NCBI RefSeq assembly: GCF_007995015.1
Contig: NZ_VORB01000003.1
Span: 62,001 to 126,000, forward strand
Direction: 5' to 3'
Source: Luteibaculum oceani
GTDB lineage: Bacteria; Bacteroidota; Bacteroidia; Flavobacteriales_D; Luteibaculaceae
Length of the DNA stretch: 64,000 nucleotides
Positions 7,476-16,083 of this stretch are shown here, piece by piece (the first letter of the stretch is position 1; every line of letters begins with the position of its first letter). The notes below the pieces were generated by a model. That model made no database searches, had not been told where the DNA came from, and worked only from the letters and a program-made list of their open reading frames with translations. The position numbers and the translations under genes are program-made.

Positions 7476-9515
7476 ATGGGTTTTACACAATATTTAAACT
7501 TTAAAGCTCCAATGATTCCTTTCTTTTTGGGGCTATTTTTTATTTCTGGATACTGTGCAGGGCAAAGCACCAACCTTAAACCAAATTTTAATTTTTCGGT
7601 AAATCTGGATGGGTCCACCCTGGCTTCGCCATTTTTTGGCGGTTTTCTAAACCCTCAATTTTCACCCTGCGATTACGATGCTGATGGCACACAAGACCTC
7701 TTTGTTTTCGACCGTTCCAACCAAAGATATTATGTCCTTCTAAAAAAGAATAACCAGTATGTACCACAGCAAATTTCAATTGATAATATCTCTCTAACTG
7801 ATTGGGCCTTGCTAAGGGATTTTAATTGCGATGGTATAGTAGATTTATTTTATGGAAAAGAGGGAAAGGTTCTTGTAAGAGAAGGAAAGCAATCCAACCA
7901 ACAAATAATATTTGACAGGGAGGAGCGCATTTTAATGAGCCGCTATAATTTAAGCACCCAATCCTTTACCGCACCCATTTTTGTGAATGCCATCGACATT
8001 CCTCTTATTGAGGATAGTGATGGTGATGGCGACCTGGATATATACAGTTTTTCATCATCAGGTACTCGAGTGGAGTTCCATAAAAATTTCGCCATGGAAG
8101 AAAATGGAAGCTGCGATTTCGATTTTTCTATTGAAAGTGGTTGCTATGGCTTTTTTTTAGAATCTGGAGATAGTGGAGCATTAGATTTAGGTATAGAAAA
8201 GTGCCCACTAAGTGTAATTAGAAGATCGAATTTAAAACACAGTGGTGGCACCCTTTTTCGACTGCCTTGGAACGGGAATCTATTACTAGGGGAATTAGAG
8301 GTAGATGAGCTAACCGAGGTGGATTTGGTGAAAAATAGCGCGAACTTAGATTCAGCAATAGCTACAAAATCATTCTTACCCGGGGGAACAGAGCTTCCTT
8401 CATTTCCGTCGGCATACCATTACGCCACCAATTCTGTAAATAAGATTTTGCTCTCCAGTAACTCACTGAAACGAAATAAGCTACTTGGGAAAATTGCTAT
8501 TGCTAGTTTCGAAACCGACACTACCCTTCTCGACACTAACTATTTCTTAGAAAAGGAGGGGTTGGATTTTGGTTTAGATCCCATGCCCTTCACTGTAAAT
8601 GGCAGTAGTTTTATTTATGCACGCCCTTCTGAAACCAATGGTACTGGTTCCATATTCCAGCTCAAATTTGAAGAAGAAGCAATTCTAATTAGCCTAAAAT
8701 CTAATATCTCCACCCAAAGGCTGGATAGCCTAAACCCTACCTCTATTACATACAACACCACAAAAAAGAGTTTATGGGTTTCTTCAGGACAAGGTAAACT
8801 CTTTGAATTCTCAGGGGTGGACAGCAATCTAGCCCTTGCTTCCCCTTCACTAAAATGGCAAAACCAGGATGGCTCCCCTATTTATATCACCAATTATGAT
8901 TTCGATAACAATTTAGATGAAGACTTATTGGTGGCGGAGCGCAATGGTGATTGTAAAATATTTTTCAATGGGAATTTTCAATCGCCATACGCCGTTCCCA
9001 ATCTTAAATTAAGCCTTGAGACGGAAATATTTTCTATTCCAAAACCATGTATTTTAGCAAATAAGGAAATATGGTTTGCCTTCGCCAATGGAGAGAGCTG
9101 GGGATTTAAAATTTCACCTCTCCCTCCCTATATATTTCCAAACCCTTTAAAAACCTCTAGCAATAGTTTTATAGGTCGAAATCACCGGTTAATTCAATTT
9201 AATGAGGGGCCTGTTTTAGCCAGCTTGTATACAGGTGGAATTGCGCCTTTACATGAACTCCCAAAAACAAATGGCACAGTAGCTGACATTGTGGTTTATC
9301 CCAATCCAAATAAGGGAGCATTAAATTTTACAGTGGAATTACAAAAATTGGAAATATTCGACCTCCAAGGTAAGTTGATATATAAGCATATCGACAATGA
9401 TGGATTTAGCCGTTTAGAATTATCCCTAAATAATGGACTATACTTAACCAGAGGCTGGATTCTGGGACAATCAACTCCATTCCTAAAAAGAATAATCATT
9501 GCACATGAAAACTGA
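7476..9515 (+). CDS. Secreted FG-GAP/VCBS-like repeat protein with T9SS type A sorting domain
   Basis: 679 residues. A signal peptide runs to about residue 30 (hydrophobic core PFFLGLFFISGY). The start at 7476 could instead be the internal ATG at 7512, which leaves only the hydrophobic part. The early region has calcium-binding-like loops such as DYDADGTQD, DFNCDGIVD and DSDGDGDLD, the FG-GAP/VCBS propeller pattern. The C-terminus has VYPNPNKGALNF, then EIFDLQGKLIYK and LNNGLYL, the T9SS type A tail. It should therefore be exported by Sec, then carried to the surface by type IX secretion. No enzyme motif is seen. The last 11 bases overlap the next gene, so the two are probably translated together. 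Confidence 0.8.
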   Translation: MGFTQYLNFKAPMIPFFLGLFFISGYCAGQSTNLKPNFNFSVNLDGSTLASPFFGGFLNPQFSPCDYDADGTQDLFVFDRSNQRYYVLLKKNNQYVPQQISIDNISLTDWALLRDFNCDGIVDLFYGKEGKVLVREGKQSNQQIIFDREERILMSRYNLSTQSFTAPIFVNAIDIPLIEDSDGDGDLDIYSFSSSGTRVEFHKNFAMEENGSCDFDFSIESGCYGFFLESGDSGALDLGIEKCPLSVIRRSNLKHSGGTLFRLPWNGNLLLGELEVDELTEVDLVKNSANLDSAIATKSFLPGGTELPSFPSAYHYATNSVNKILLSSNSLKRNKLLGKIAIASFETDTTLLDTNYFLEKEGLDFGLDPMPFTVNGSSFIYARPSETNGTGSIFQLKFEEEAILISLKSNISTQRLDSLNPTSITYNTTKKSLWVSSGQGKLFEFSGVDSNLALASPSLKWQNQDGSPIYITNYDFDNNLDEDLLVAERNGDCKIFFNGNFQSPYAVPNLKLSLETEIFSIPKPCILANKEIWFAFANGESWGFKISPLPPYIFPNPLKTSSNSFIGRNHRLIQFNEGPVLASLYTGGIAPLHELPKTNGTVADIVVYPNPNKGALNFTVELQKLEIFDLQGKLIYKHIDNDGFSRLELSLNNGLYLTRGWILGQSTPFLKRIIIAHEN

Positions 9516-9915
9516 CATTCTTCTGATTGACGGACACTGTGTTCTTTGTTCCAATCTAGCGAAATGGATTGCAAAGAATACAAATGGTAAGGCATTTAAA
9601 ATAGGCGCCTTGCAAGATGAAGAGCTATTTAACCACTATGGATGGAAAAGTACTGAGGACCTAAAAAGTGTAGTCTATGTAACAAAATCGGGAGAGTGGT
9701 TGGAAAGAAGCAATGCAATTATTGCGCTTTCCAAAGGATTAAATCAGCCATACAGATTCTTGGGGAATCTGCTAAAAATATTTCCCCGAGCATTGAGAAA
9801 TTGGGTTTATGATATAATAGCTTCTAGCAGGTACAGATGGTTTGGCAAAAAGGAAGAATGCGATTTACCAAGCGAAGCCCTAAGGGATATAGAAATAAAA
9901 AAGCCCTTCGGTTAG
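9505..9915 (+). CDS. DCC-family protein (DUF393), putative thiol-disulfide oxidoreductase
   Basis: 136 residues. The N-terminal LIDGHCVLCS carries the family motif D-x-x-C-x-x-C (Asp9, Cys12, Cys15). The family has a predicted thioredoxin-like fold and is assumed to act on thiols; its substrate is unknown. No signal peptide, so it is likely cytoplasmic or associated with the membrane from inside. I chose ATG 9505, which overlaps the end of the preceding surface protein, over an upstream TTG. The stop codon lies inside the loop of the terminator that follows. Confidence 0.82.
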   Translation: MKTDILLIDGHCVLCSNLAKWIAKNTNGKAFKIGALQDEELFNHYGWKSTEDLKSVVYVTKSGEWLERSNAIIALSKGLNQPYRFLGNLLKIFPRALRNWVYDIIASSRYRWFGKKEECDLPSEALRDIEIKKPFG

Positions 9916-9930
9916 GAAGGGCTTTTTTAG
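9898..9930. terminator. Bidirectional terminator between DCC gene and mdh
   Basis: AAAAGCCCTTC, a GGTTAG loop and GAAGGGCTTTTTT. It serves both converging genes, with stop codons at 9915 and 9950. Confidence 0.9.
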
Positions 9931-9949
9931 TATCGTTTTAGCTAGCCGA

Positions 9950-10882
9950 TTAAGCAGTAGCTTGTAATAAACCATTGGTTTTAGAAACTGCAGCTGCAGA
10001 CTCCTTAAGATTATCCATCTCGGCATCGTTCAATTCAATCTCAACGATTTCCTCGATACCATTCGCACCGATAATTGCAGGAACACCGATAGCGATATCA
10101 TTTAAACCGTACTCTCCTTCAAGTAGACAAGAGCAAGGGAACATTTTCTTAGAATCGGTAGCAATAGCATGTACCATAGATGCAACTGCGGCACCTGGCG
10201 CATACCAAGCAGAAGTTCCTAACATTTTAGTAAGCGTTGCACCTCCTACTTTAGTTGCCTCTTTTACCTCGTTTAGTCTGTCTTCTGAAATGAATTTAGA
10301 AACAGGAACAGAATTTCTTGTAGCCAATCTGGTTAACGGAATCATTCCGGTATCGCTGTGACCACCTATTACCATTCCATCGATATCTGATTGTGGACAA
10401 CCTAAAGCTTCAGCCAAACGATATTTAAATCTCGCTGAATCAAGAGCACCACCCATTCCGATGATTCTATGCTTAGGAAGACCTAAAGATTTGTGCGCAA
10501 GGTAGGTCATGGTATCCATTGGGTTAGAAACCACAATAATGATGGCGTTTGGAGAATGCTTAATAATATTTCCAGCTACTTCTTTTACGATCCCAGCATT
10601 AATACCAATTAATTCTTCGCGAGTCATTCCTGGCTTACGAGGAATACCTGAAGTAATTACTGCAACTTCGCTACCTGCAGTTTTACTGTAATCGTTGGTA
10701 GAACCAGTAATTTTAGTGTCGAAACCATTTAAAGAGGCAGTTTGCATAAGGTCCATTGCTTTTCCTTCTGCAAAATTTTCTTTGATGTCTACTAAAACAA
10801 CTTCAGAAGCGAAGTCTTTCATAGCGATATACTCGGCACAACTTGCTCCAACAGCACCAGCACCAACAACAGTAACTTTCAT
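9950..10882 (-). CDS. mdh: Malate dehydrogenase (LDH-like type)
   Basis: NAD-dependent interconversion of malate and oxaloacetate in the TCA cycle, cytoplasmic. 310 residues, the usual length. The nucleotide loop GAGAVG is at residues 7-12 and the NAD-selecting Asp at 32. The mobile loop PRKPGMTR at 81-88 holds two substrate arginines, as in malate rather than lactate enzymes. A third Arg is at 151, and the catalytic His is in GGHSDTG (His175). Single gene, with the shared terminator at 9898-9930. Confidence 0.96.
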   Translation of the reverse strand: MKVTVVGAGAVGASCAEYIAMKDFASEVVLVDIKENFAEGKAMDLMQTASLNGFDTKITGSTNDYSKTAGSEVAVITSGIPRKPGMTREELIGINAGIVKEVAGNIIKHSPNAIIIVVSNPMDTMTYLAHKSLGLPKHRIIGMGGALDSARFKYRLAEALGCPQSDIDGMVIGGHSDTGMIPLTRLATRNSVPVSKFISEDRLNEVKEATKVGGATLTKMLGTSAWYAPGAAVASMVHAIATDSKKMFPCSCLLEGEYGLNDIAIGVPAIIGANGIEEIVEIELNDAEMDNLKESAAAVSKTNGLLQATA

Positions 10883-10911
10883 AATATTAAGTTTTTATTC
10901 AAATTCGTGCC

Positions 10912-10919
10912 CAAAGGTA
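10912..10919 (-). promoter_or_regulatory. -7 box of mdh promoter
   Basis: Minus-strand TACCTTTG followed by GGC, 29 bases upstream of the mdh start. No TTG at the expected distance, so the -33 element is not called. Confidence 0.55.
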
Positions 10920-11021
10920 ATGAACCCCATCTTTCTAACCGGTATCATGACATAAATTTTGCAAATGCAATTTTTGAATGGCAACCGCTTCAATTAGAAA
11001 GCGTCAAAGGAATAGTAAAAT

Positions 11022-11591
11022 ATGGTAAGCCTGAGTAAGGAGTTAAGGGAGGCAATAGAAGGTTGTTGTAACAACGATAGGAAGTCGCAGGAATATATCC
11101 ATAGAAGATATTACCAAACCTTACTTCCCATTTGCTTGCGTTATACGCGAAACATGGATCAGGCAGAGGATATTTTACAAAATAGCTTTATCAAGATATT
11201 TAACAGTATTGATAGATATGGCTACAAAGGTTCTTTCGAAGGTTGGCTAAAGCGGATTGTGGTAAATACATCCATCGATTTTCATCGGAGCAGAAAGAGT
11301 GACTTTCTACTATTGCCCGAGGATAAGCAAATGGAAGACTTCGATCGCGAAGAAGAAGGAGATGAAGAGTGGAATTATCCCTATTCTCCCAAACAGGTTA
11401 TGGAGGCTATACAACAGCTTACCCCTGCATACAAAATGGTATTTAACCTCTATGTGATTGAAGATTACACACACAAGGAGATTGCCGACATGCTGGGAGT
11501 TAGTATAGGAACTTCAAAATCTAACCTCCTAAAAGCTAAAGCCAGATTGAGAAAGATCCTTGAAGAAAACTTTGAGAAGACTGAATTGTAA
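11022..11591 (+). CDS. ECF-type RNA polymerase sigma-70 factor
   Basis: 189 residues. Region 2 (about residues 20-90) has CLRYTRNMDQAEDILQNSF and the -7/-10 recognition helix SFEGWLKRIVVN. Region 4 (about 130-185) has the helix-turn-helix YTHKEIADMLGVSIGTSKSN. Regions 1 and 3 are lacking, as in extracytoplasmic-function factors. The stop TAA is followed at once by the ATG of the next gene, so the two form a pair. The next gene has the shape of a membrane-anchored partner, pointing to control by an envelope signal. The start follows AAAGG. Confidence 0.93.
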   Translation: MVSLSKELREAIEGCCNNDRKSQEYIHRRYYQTLLPICLRYTRNMDQAEDILQNSFIKIFNSIDRYGYKGSFEGWLKRIVVNTSIDFHRSRKSDFLLLPEDKQMEDFDREEEGDEEWNYPYSPKQVMEAIQQLTPAYKMVFNLYVIEDYTHKEIADMLGVSIGTSKSNLLKAKARLRKILEENFEKTEL

Positions 11592-12815
11592 ATGAGCAAG
11601 TTCGAAGAATACATTAAAAAATCAGTGGACCAATATGAGGTTGATTACAACCCAAACCACTGGTCGAAAATTGAGAGCCAACTCTCGGTGTCATCCGGAG
11701 GTGGCCTTGGCAAGAAGATTGCCATCGGTTCTGCTATTGTTATTACGGCTGCTTCTGTAGCGTATTTTGGATTTGACTCTAAGGAGAATACAATTCAACT
11801 ACCTACTCCTATTCAACAGGAGCAAAGCCAAGAACCAATTATAGAAAGCAGCACCAAAAAACCTGAGGCAGTTATTGAAGACAAAGTGCCAAATGAGGTT
11901 TCGAAAAATTCTGTTGAGAAAGCTGCTAAAAACACTGCTTCTAGCGAAAAGCTTGAGAAGGCTACCCCCATGGAAAACGCCTATGAAAAGCCTGTCAACC
12001 AGCAGCCGATAATTGAAACGGTTTCCTCAGACGATTTAGATTTCACCATCGGATTAACTCGCAAGGAGGTTTGTGTTAAAGAAGCAATTGGTTTTACAGC
12101 TAATATTGACGAACCAGTAAGCTATAAATGGACTTTTGGAGATGGAAATAGCTCTAGCCTTCCAGAGCCAAAGCACCAATATAAAAAGGCAGGAAAATAC
12201 TCCGTTAGCCTAGAGGTAACTTCGCTTATTTCTAATAAGACAAAACGGGTGATTGCTGGAGAGCCGATTATAGTAAATCCACAGCCTCAAGCTGACTTTG
12301 ACTATACTATAGTTCCACCTGAGGATTTCGCTCAAAAGGTTGAGTTAAAATCATCCTTTGCAGATTACAAGCACATCGAGTGGATATACAATGACAAAAT
12401 CTGGATGCAGCCTACTTTAGAATTAGATCTTAACAACAAAGGAAATTATCCAATAAAACTGGTTGTAGCCAACAACTTTGGATGCTACGATACTATTGTA
12501 AAAGTGGTTAGAGTAGAGAACGACTACAATTTGTTAGCTCCAAATGCATTTACTCCAGATCAGGACGGAATTAATGACGTCTTCTTGCCAAAAGCGCTTG
12601 AAAACAGCCATCTACCATACAAGTTAGAAATCTATGAAGTAACATCAGGAAAACTGATTTACAAAGACAACCAAGACGGAAGAGGTTGGAATGGAATTAA
12701 CATGACTACCGGTACACTGGCTAATCAAGGTGACTACGCCTGGACAGTACGTCTAACCAAAGAAAACGGAGAAACCGAAATATTTAAAGGTACCCTAAAA
12801 CTATTGCGACCTTAA
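11592..12815 (+). CDS. Membrane-anchored PKD protein with gliding-motility-type C-terminal domain; candidate anti-sigma partner
   Basis: 407 residues, beginning directly after the sigma factor stop. Order: a short charged N-terminal part (1-40) ending in a Trp-containing segment (NPNHWSKIESQL) typical of proteins paired with ECF sigma factors in Bacteroidota; one membrane helix (about 42-60); a Glu/Lys/Pro-rich linker (62-145); a PKD domain with the WTFGDG motif (180-185); and a second beta-rich region. Last comes a C-terminal domain with LLAPNAFTPDQDGINDVF (315-331), which is the CHU_C/T9SS type B pattern. There is no cleavable signal peptide, so the topology is probably N-in/C-out. That it restrains the sigma factor is an inference from gene order and shape. 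Confidence 0.75.
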   Translation: MSKFEEYIKKSVDQYEVDYNPNHWSKIESQLSVSSGGGLGKKIAIGSAIVITAASVAYFGFDSKENTIQLPTPIQQEQSQEPIIESSTKKPEAVIEDKVPNEVSKNSVEKAAKNTASSEKLEKATPMENAYEKPVNQQPIIETVSSDDLDFTIGLTRKEVCVKEAIGFTANIDEPVSYKWTFGDGNSSSLPEPKHQYKKAGKYSVSLEVTSLISNKTKRVIAGEPIIVNPQPQADFDYTIVPPEDFAQKVELKSSFADYKHIEWIYNDKIWMQPTLELDLNNKGNYPIKLVVANNFGCYDTIVKVVRVENDYNLLAPNAFTPDQDGINDVFLPKALENSHLPYKLEIYEVTSGKLIYKDNQDGRGWNGINMTTGTLANQGDYAWTVRLTKENGETEIFKGTLKLLRP

Positions 12816-12841
12816 CTTTACCTCGCAATGCTCATCACAAG

Positions 12842-12867
12842 AAAAAGCCGCATATGCGGCTTTTTTT
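12842..12867 (+). terminator. Terminator of the sigma factor operon
   Basis: A perfect palindrome GCCGCATATGCGGC flanked by A and T tracts, 27 bases after the stop of the PKD protein gene. Confidence 0.9.
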
Positions 12868-13087
12868 ATTCCCATAAATTCTGTGTTAACAGTCCAAGAA
12901 AGGACTTGAACTTTATTAGCTAAAACTTATTCGGAATAAACTATTAGTAGGGGACAAACATCAAAATTTCTAATTTTACCTTGCTTCATGATTAAATCAT
13001 AAGCCTAAAAAGTAAAATTTGCCATTTCCCGATCTTCCTTCTACCATTGCCCAATTTTAATTAGGGGACTGGATTTGAGCAAATATT
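12868..13087. other. Intergenic stretch without a reading frame; possible small RNA body
   Basis: About 220 bases of AT-rich sequence between two plus-strand terminators. It contains a short hairpin ATGATTAAATCAT near 12988. No convincing start codon or coding pattern on either strand. The plus-strand terminator at 13088-13115 needs a transcript to end, and the first one (12842-12867) should already have stopped the operon. A small RNA is therefore possible. Confidence 0.35.
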
Positions 13088-13115
13088 AAACCCCAGATTT
13101 CCCGTCTGGGGTTTT
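13088..13115 (+). terminator. Orphan intrinsic terminator
   Basis: AAACCCCAGA, a TTTCCCG loop and TCTGGGGTTTT. It sits about 270 bases after the last plus-strand gene and behind a first terminator. It may end an unannotated small RNA or act as a second barrier for convergent transcription. Confidence 0.7.
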
Positions 13116-13124
13116 CTTATGTCC

Positions 13125-13156
13125 AAAAAAAAAAAGCCACCCCGAAGGATGGCTTT
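13125..13156 (-). terminator. Terminator of the metalloprotease operon
   Basis: On the minus strand AAAGCCATCC, a TTCG loop, GGGTGGCTTT and a run of T. It lies 29 bases beyond the metalloprotease stop codon and closes the five-gene minus-strand operon. Confidence 0.88.
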
Positions 13157-13184
13157 ATCATTACTTTCAAAGCAACGCTTGAGT

Positions 13185-15746
13185 CTAATCTTTATCTAAA
13201 GCATTAGTTACCAAATAATCTATGTAAGCTCTATGCGCTTTAGTACTTTCGTTAGGCTTAGATGCTGAAGCATTAATTTTCTTAATGTCTTGTAATTGCT
13301 TTAATGCAGCTGCTTTGGTGATATTGTCATAGCGAGATTTCTCTCCAATGATTCCAGCTAAACTTTCAACGTAGAAAACCTGAAGATTTTGACGGTTGGT
13401 ATTCACCGATTTGTATCGATCAGCCGAAAAAATTCCATCGGTAAGATCACCAAAACACTCCGCAACAGAATATTTATTTCCATAAAGTGAAGCATCCGTT
13501 AATCGTTTAGTTACCGTTGGATGCATGATGTGTGCAACCGACTGTTTTTGAATATTTAACCAGCGATCGTGAAGCTTAGGATCCTCTGTAGAACCAAAAA
13601 AGTTAAAACCACGACGCTGAGGTTGTAAATGCCTAAACAATTCTTCAGACTCCATAAAGGCATCTGGTGCTAAGGCATACCTTTTAATAGCGTTCATTGC
13701 CTCTTTTTGCTTAGCATAAGGAACGGCGGTGTACGGAACTGCATCTTCTTCCTGACCAACCAACGAACGGTTGATGTATACCCCGCCAATTTGACGTGAA
13801 ATAACCCCTAAGGAAGTTCCCATCTCTCCAGTTAAGGCTAAATATGCACTTCTAAGTCTATGATAAGATTCTCCTTCTTGGGGAATGGTTTCCAAAATCT
13901 TAGGCATGGTTTTCTTCACCAACTTAATTCTGTCTACCGCATAAGCAACAGGGTCTGAACTCAAGTCATATATATTAACTCGAGGATCAATACCTTTTCC
14001 TGGAGAACGCATATCATCGGCGTCGTTACCAAACATATGTTCTGGCTTTGTAGATTCAGCCAAAATCTCTTGTAATCGTAGCTCCTCTTCTTCGCTGTAC
14101 TCAGATCCAGGAGAATATCCATATCTAATTACCCAAAAATCATAAGGCCCAATGTTGTCATCATAAAACATGGTATGATCCTCTTTATTGAGGGGGAAAT
14201 TGATAGCAGGATATTCCATTACCGAGTTACACAACCCTTGCTTTCTAACCTTTTCTGGATCTTTAATTTCCTCATAAGTTAGCCATGAGCTCGCTTTCAT
14301 ATTGTGGTTTAATCCAAGGGTATGTCCTACTTCGTGAAGAACCAAACGGTAAAGAATTTGCTTGACAAAATCTTTTCTTGCCACTTCTGAAAGTTCCATA
14401 GCGTCGAAGGTTGTATTGGCAAAGACCATTTGTTGTCCCAGCATGTCTGCACTAAAGCATTTATCGGCCTCCAAAATTTCATCTCCAAAAATATTTAGGG
14501 CTGCAGATGAGAACACCTCTTCTCTTTTTAATCTATTGGAAATTGAAGCCCATTCCAGCATGATATCGGCTCCCAATATTTGCCCCGTTCTGGGGTTAAC
14601 AAAGCTTGGCCCGTATCCCCCGAAAGGAGGAGTTGGTGAAGATGTCCAACGAAGAACATTATAGCGAATATCTCCTGCATCCCAAGTTGCGGTATCGGGT
14701 TGAATCCGCACTTGAACGGCATTTTTAAATCCGGCCTTTTCAAAAGCAGCATTCCATCTCAACACTCCTTTTCTAATGGTTTCTCTAAACTCTTCTGGTG
14801 TAGTATTTTCTATCCACCAAACGATAGGTTGTACGGGCTCTGAAATTTCAGCCTCTGGATTCTTTTTCTCCAAATACCATCGGTGAATCATATCCTTGTA
14901 TGGAGTATGAGAAAGGGAGGTCATGTCATTCCTTTGTGTAGTAAAATACCCGATGCGCGGATCGTCTCTTCTTGGTCTGAAGTCGTTTTGTGGCATCGCG
15001 ATAAGTGAATGATAAATTTCCACATTTACCGATCTAGGGTCGGAAACCGATCTATCTCCACCACTTTTAGGGTATGGGTTAGAATAAACCAGAGTAACCT
15101 TTACATCGGTGTTTTCTGGATAGTTTCTAATTCTATCTACTCTAGAAAGGCTTTTATTAAAAGACCCTAACGAAAAACCAGGTCTTTTTGGGTTGGGCGT
15201 TGGCTTTACCTGAGACAAGCTTTCTGAAACAAATAACTTATCGGCTTTTATCAGGTGCTTTCCGTTTTCCGTACCAACAATTTTTTCTGAGAACAGAATT
15301 GGATTATTGATGTTAGCATCGGCCGCTTTAGCGAGTTCATTGTTCTCGTCAAAATAGAATGAAGTGTTAACCAGTCTTACATCTATTTGATTGAAATACT
15401 TCTCGATTTTTACCACCCTACTTCCGCGATACGATCCCCTGAAAAAGCCAGCTGGTAGGACTCCATCGGCAATTTGAGAAAAGTGGATAAATTCCTTACC
15501 AATTTTATCTTCATCTATCCACATATACACCGAACCGTTGGTGGTGTCTTGTAACATGCCAAATAAACCTGGAATTTCCTTACAGTTTTTGGTAATCTTA
15601 CCGATTTCCTTATTTGATGAGGGAGCTTTCTTTGCCACCGATTCTTTGGCGGCCTGATTGGGTTTCACACGAGTTGGAAACCATTGCGCATTGACCTGCC
15701 CAACGGAAAGTCCGAGGGCGAGTGCAATTCCTAGGTATTTATTCAT
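13185..15746 (-). CDS. Large secreted zinc metalloprotease (DUF5117/DUF5118 type)
   Basis: 853 residues with a clean signal peptide (cleavage after VNA at about residue 20), so periplasmic or exported. The zinc site HEVGHTLGLNH lies at residues 471-481, the extended metzincin motif with three His ligands and the catalytic Glu. A Met-turn-like SVMEY follows about 35 residues later. The N-terminal half holds WIDEDKIGKEFIHF and RGSYRGSRVVKIEKYF, as in the Bacteroidota family annotated DUF5117/DUF5118. No T9SS tail is seen. Its start overlaps the preceding TPR gene by 8 bases and it is the last gene of the ferric transporter operon. Confidence 0.87.
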   Translation of the reverse strand: MNKYLGIALALGLSVGQVNAQWFPTRVKPNQAAKESVAKKAPSSNKEIGKITKNCKEIPGLFGMLQDTTNGSVYMWIDEDKIGKEFIHFSQIADGVLPAGFFRGSYRGSRVVKIEKYFNQIDVRLVNTSFYFDENNELAKAADANINNPILFSEKIVGTENGKHLIKADKLFVSESLSQVKPTPNPKRPGFSLGSFNKSLSRVDRIRNYPENTDVKVTLVYSNPYPKSGGDRSVSDPRSVNVEIYHSLIAMPQNDFRPRRDDPRIGYFTTQRNDMTSLSHTPYKDMIHRWYLEKKNPEAEISEPVQPIVWWIENTTPEEFRETIRKGVLRWNAAFEKAGFKNAVQVRIQPDTATWDAGDIRYNVLRWTSSPTPPFGGYGPSFVNPRTGQILGADIMLEWASISNRLKREEVFSSAALNIFGDEILEADKCFSADMLGQQMVFANTTFDAMELSEVARKDFVKQILYRLVLHEVGHTLGLNHNMKASSWLTYEEIKDPEKVRKQGLCNSVMEYPAINFPLNKEDHTMFYDDNIGPYDFWVIRYGYSPGSEYSEEEELRLQEILAESTKPEHMFGNDADDMRSPGKGIDPRVNIYDLSSDPVAYAVDRIKLVKKTMPKILETIPQEGESYHRLRSAYLALTGEMGTSLGVISRQIGGVYINRSLVGQEEDAVPYTAVPYAKQKEAMNAIKRYALAPDAFMESEELFRHLQPQRRGFNFFGSTEDPKLHDRWLNIQKQSVAHIMHPTVTKRLTDASLYGNKYSVAECFGDLTDGIFSADRYKSVNTNRQNLQVFYVESLAGIIGEKSRYDNITKAAALKQLQDIKKINASASKPNESTKAHRAYIDYLVTNALDKD

Positions 15747-16083
15747 AATAGTGTAATTGAATTTGCATTAAAAAATCACTGATTTCTCTGATTGCTTTAT
15801 GGTTGCTTTGCTTGTAAGCCAAATCTTTAGCTTGCTGGAAAAATTTCTTGGCAGCTTCAATTTTTTCCTGCTCTAGAAATATATGACCTAACATCTGAAA
15901 AGCAGGAAGGTAATCTGGAAATTCGGCACATATTTCATTTAAGCGGTCTTGCGCCTGTACAATTTCACCAATCGCTTTTAGCTCTAGTGCTAATGCGTAA
16001 AACGCAAATGGATCGTCTGGATTTTCCTTTGTCCATTGCTCAAGAAGCTTTATTCGATTGGTTCGGTTAGAATCGGATGACAT
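15739..16083 (-). CDS. Small TPR-repeat protein
   Basis: 114 residues with two to three helix-turn-helix repeats of the tetratricopeptide type, for example DPFAFYALALELKAIGE and YLPAFQMLGHIFLEQEK, the second followed by a third helix pair. No signal peptide, so cytoplasmic. TPR proteins of this size normally act as protein-binding adaptors; no partner is known. It overlaps the ATPase gene before it by 17 bases and the protease gene after it by 8, so all three are translationally linked. Confidence 0.75.
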   Translation of the reverse strand: MSSDSNRTNRIKLLEQWTKENPDDPFAFYALALELKAIGEIVQAQDRLNEICAEFPDYLPAFQMLGHIFLEQEKIEAAKKFFQQAKDLAYKQSNHKAIREISDFLMQIQLHYYE

